This document shows positions 14,507 to 15,986 of a stretch of DNA of 15,986 nucleotides, in pieces. The notes below the pieces were generated by a model. The model worked only from the letters and a program-made list of their open reading frames with translations, was not told where the DNA came from and ran no database searches. The stretch lies in the NCBI GenBank assembly GCA_002427845.1, contig DIYZ01000273.1, positions 1 to 15,986 of the forward strand, given 5' to 3'. A program made the position numbers and the translations under genes. The DNA is from Chloracidobacterium sp. UBA6041. GTDB taxonomy: Bacteria; Acidobacteriota; Blastocatellia; Pyrinomonadales; Pyrinomonadaceae. Within the stretch, counting starts at the first letter, position 1. Each line of letters begins with the position of its first letter.

Positions 14507-15193
14507 ATGAATGTCGCAATCATTGCCGCTGCCGGGCAAGGTACGCGGATGGGAGGCGAGCTGCGCAAGCAGTTTCTTGAGTTGGCGGGCACCCCCATTA
14601 TTTTCCACACGCTTAAAGCTTTCGAACAGTGTGCCGTCATCCAGGAAATTATTGTGGTCCTACCGGCCGAGGACTTCGGCGGGTTCCTTTCTCTTGCTCA
14701 CAGGCGCGGCCTGTGTAAGGTCGCAAAAGTGGTGCCTGGTGGTGCGACGCGCGCGCAGTCGGTGTTGAATGGGCTGCAAGCGGTGCCGGAGGCGACCGCG
14801 CAAATCGTCGCCGTCCACGATGGTGTCCGCCCATTTGTCACGCCTGATGAAATTGCACGCACGATAGAAGCGGCGAATCTGGAAGGCGCGGCGATCCTGG
14901 TTTCGCCGCCGGTCGACACCATAAAAGAAGTCAGAGACGGGGCGGTCGTAAAAACACTCAAGCGCGCTGACTTGCGCCATGCGCTGACACCGCAATGCTT
15001 TCGCTATAAACTACTTTGTCATGCTTACGAGGAGGCGGATGTTTCCGATCCGGAATTGACCGACGACAGTTCGCTGGTTGAACGTCTGGGTGTGAGAATC
15101 GCTACTGTTGAAGGAAGTCCGCGCAATATCAAAATTACGCGACAAGAGGATCTCGCGATTGGGGAAGCAATACTAAAACAGGTTAGTCAGTAA
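14507..15193 (+). CDS. ispD: 2-C-methyl-D-erythritol 4-phosphate cytidylyltransferase
   Basis: IspD joins CTP and 2-C-methyl-D-erythritol 4-phosphate to make CDP-methylerythritol in the MEP isoprenoid pathway, in the cytoplasm. The 228-residue product matches the family length. It opens with the nucleotide-binding IIAAAGQGTRMGGELRKQF, in which Arg13 and Lys22 are the conserved basic residues. VVPGGATRAQSVLNGL, VHDGVRPFV, PVDTIKEV, the TPQCFR segment and TDDSSLVERLG follow in order. The ATG at 14507 gives the family's usual beginning, but no Shine-Dalgarno sequence is visible in TTGTTGCTTTCGT just before it. It follows the YacL-like gene by 165 bases and precedes ispF by 190, both spacers being filled at least partly with heptad repeats. 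Confidence 0.95.
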   Translation: MNVAIIAAAGQGTRMGGELRKQFLELAGTPIIFHTLKAFEQCAVIQEIIVVLPAEDFGGFLSLAHRRGLCKVAKVVPGGATRAQSVLNGLQAVPEATAQIVAVHDGVRPFVTPDEIARTIEAANLEGAAILVSPPVDTIKEVRDGAVVKTLKRADLRHALTPQCFRYKLLCHAYEEADVSDPELTDDSSLVERLGVRIATVEGSPRNIKITRQEDLAIGEAILKQVSQ

Positions 15194-15242
15194 TCCGTAG
15201 TCACGTGTCGATCGGCGTTGACGACAGTGTGAAAACGGAAAG

Positions 15243-15385
15243 ATTTTCCATATGTCATTTTAGATTTTTCATTTGTCATTGACTGGCTGAGAAGACCTCT
15301 GAAATGAAAAATGGAAAATGAGAAATGAGAAATGGAAAATCGTGGTGCTCTGACCACTGACCACTGACCACTGACAACTGACTAT
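15243..15385. repeat. Three consecutive 7-base periodic arrays between ispD and ispF
   Basis: From 15243 to 15284 heptads read ATTTTCC, ATATGTC, ATTTTAG, ATTTTTC, ATTTGTC, ATTGACT. From 15301 to 15342 they read GAAATGA, AAAATGG, AAAATGA, GAAATGA, GAAATGG, AAAATCG, roughly the complement of the first set, so the two arrays are inverted. From 15351 the word becomes TGACCAC three times, then TGACAAC and TGACTAT, the last running into the ispF ATG at 15384. The spacer has no gene. Confidence 0.8.
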
Positions 15386-15860
15386 GTTCAGAATCGGCAT
15401 CGGCAACGATACGCACAGATTGGTTGCAGGCCGCCCGCTTGTCCTGGGTGGAGTGCATATCACCGCTGACCGGGGCGGCGAGGGCCACTCCGACGCTGAC
15501 GCACTATTGCATGCAATCTCTGACGCAATTCTTGGAGCTCTTTGTGAAGGCGATCTCGGGCTGCACTTTCCGGATAGCGATCCACAATGGAAAGACTCGA
15601 ATAGTATGCAGTTGCTCTCACGCGTGGTGTGGCTGGCGCATGAACGCGGCATTCGGATCGTAAATGTAGATTCGACGATCATGCTTGAGCGGCCGCAACT
15701 GCGACCGTTCATGTTATCAATGAGAGAAAACATCGCCGAGGTCCTGGCGGTAGAGATTTCTTGCGTGAGCGTGAAGGCCAAGACAGGAGAAGGGCTGGAT
15801 GCGGTAGGACAGGGACTGGCCGTTTCTGCCCAGGCCGTTGTCCTGGTGACATCCGGTTAA
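15384..15860 (+). CDS. ispF: 2-C-methyl-D-erythritol 2,4-cyclodiphosphate synthase
   Basis: IspF closes the cyclic diphosphate of the MEP pathway, the step after IspD and IspE; the enzyme is a zinc-dependent trimer. The 158-residue product has the metal ligands Asp9 and His11 (GIGNDTHRL) and His43 (GHSDADALLHA). It also has the FPDSDPQWK loop, the NVDSTIMLERP segment, and the C-terminal KAKTGEGLDAVG that contacts the cytidine part. The length is standard. The ATG at 15384 is abutted by the TGACCAC repeat tract and has no ribosome site, which is unusual. Ten bases separate its stop from the next start, suggesting cotranscription with the phosphorylase gene. Confidence 0.96.
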   Translation: MFRIGIGNDTHRLVAGRPLVLGGVHITADRGGEGHSDADALLHAISDAILGALCEGDLGLHFPDSDPQWKDSNSMQLLSRVVWLAHERGIRIVNVDSTIMLERPQLRPFMLSMRENIAEVLAVEISCVSVKAKTGEGLDAVGQGLAVSAQAVVLVTSG

Positions 15861-15867
15861 GGGGAAA
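15861..15867 (+). promoter_or_regulatory. Ribosome binding site for the phosphorylase TTG start
   Basis: GGGGAAA ends three bases before the TTG at 15871, immediately after the ispF stop. It supports a TTG start that a simple ATG-based gene search would miss. Confidence 0.55.
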
Positions 15868-15870
15868 CGA

Positions 15871-15986
15871 TTGAGACCGCAGGACGTAATCCGCCGAAAA
15901 CGCGATGGCCAGCACCTTACGCGTGAAGAGATTGCCTTCTTCATCGCGGGCGTGACGCGGGGCACCATTGCCGACTATCAGATTAG
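15871..15986 (+). CDS. Thymidine / pyrimidine-nucleoside phosphorylase, N-terminal fragment (cut by window end)
   Basis: Only the first 38 codons are inside the window. They read MRPQDVIRRKRDGQHLTREE and then IAFFIAGVTRGTIADYQI, with TTG as start. This is the characteristic opening helix pair of thymidine and pyrimidine-nucleoside phosphorylases, which split nucleosides with phosphate in the salvage pathway. The close relation to DeoA/Pdp cannot be resolved from so short a piece. It follows ispF by ten bases and is probably in the same transcript. The gene is incomplete because of the window edge, not because of damage. Confidence 0.85.
   Translation, partial: MRPQDVIRRKRDGQHLTREEIAFFIAGVTRGTIADYQI

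Noticed and set aside
14348..15385. CRISPR array
   Set aside because: The repeats are 7-base tandem words without unique spacers of uniform length, and no cas genes are nearby.

Overview
The window looks like a chromosomal segment from an uncultured or little-studied bacterium. It is most likely Acidobacteriota, probably close to Blastocatellia. I infer this from the type of TonB protein, the Asp-box (BNR) propeller proteins, the YacL-IspD-IspF gene order and the repeat-rich intergenic spaces; there is no rRNA or other phylogenetic marker to prove it. Coding regions are moderately GC-rich, and no CRISPR, tRNA, phage or transposase gene was seen.

Layout from left to right. A MaoC-like hotdog protein (67-447, +) converges on a TonB-family energy transducer (579-1373, -). 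A 717-base non-coding stretch (1374-2090) full of hairpins, bounded by inverted GTAGTGTCCT ends, separates TonB from glutamate dehydrogenase (2091-3359, +). Next is a small ArsC/Spx-type thioredoxin-fold protein. Its N-terminal active-site cysteine codon is TGA, so I annotate it as a candidate selenoprotein reading through from 3492 to 3845. A composite inverted-repeat element (about 3850-4078) lies directly before radA (TTG start at 4114). Another hairpin cluster (5479-5857) separates radA from a convergent MOSC-domain protein (5858-6784, -). A large secreted multi-Asp-box propeller protein follows (6876-10025, -). Divergent to it is the wreck of a paralogue (10274-11222, +) that has lost about 765 internal codons and carries two frameshifts. 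A small helical protein of unknown function (11242-11496, -) and a secreted protein with two PA-IL/LecA-like domains (11833-13044, +) come next. The window ends with a housekeeping run on the + strand: a YacL-type PIN/TRAM membrane protein, ispD, ispF and the start of a thymidine/pyrimidine-nucleoside phosphorylase (TTG at 15871, cut by the window edge).

How the genes relate: ispD and ispF supply two steps of the MEP isoprenoid pathway, and their order after a YacL-like gene resembles Firmicutes synteny. RadA is a recombination helicase, GdhA links carbon and nitrogen metabolism, and TonB powers outer-membrane transport. The other genes are not obviously co-functional.

The most noteworthy observation is the in-frame TGA at the catalytic cysteine of the ArsC-like gene. 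It is followed at a suitable distance by a stem-loop fitting the bacterial SECIS pattern. The second is that at least four intergenic regions carry degenerate arrays with a strict 7-base period but different consensus words. Together with several shared GC-rich hairpin families, these make up most of the non-coding DNA here.
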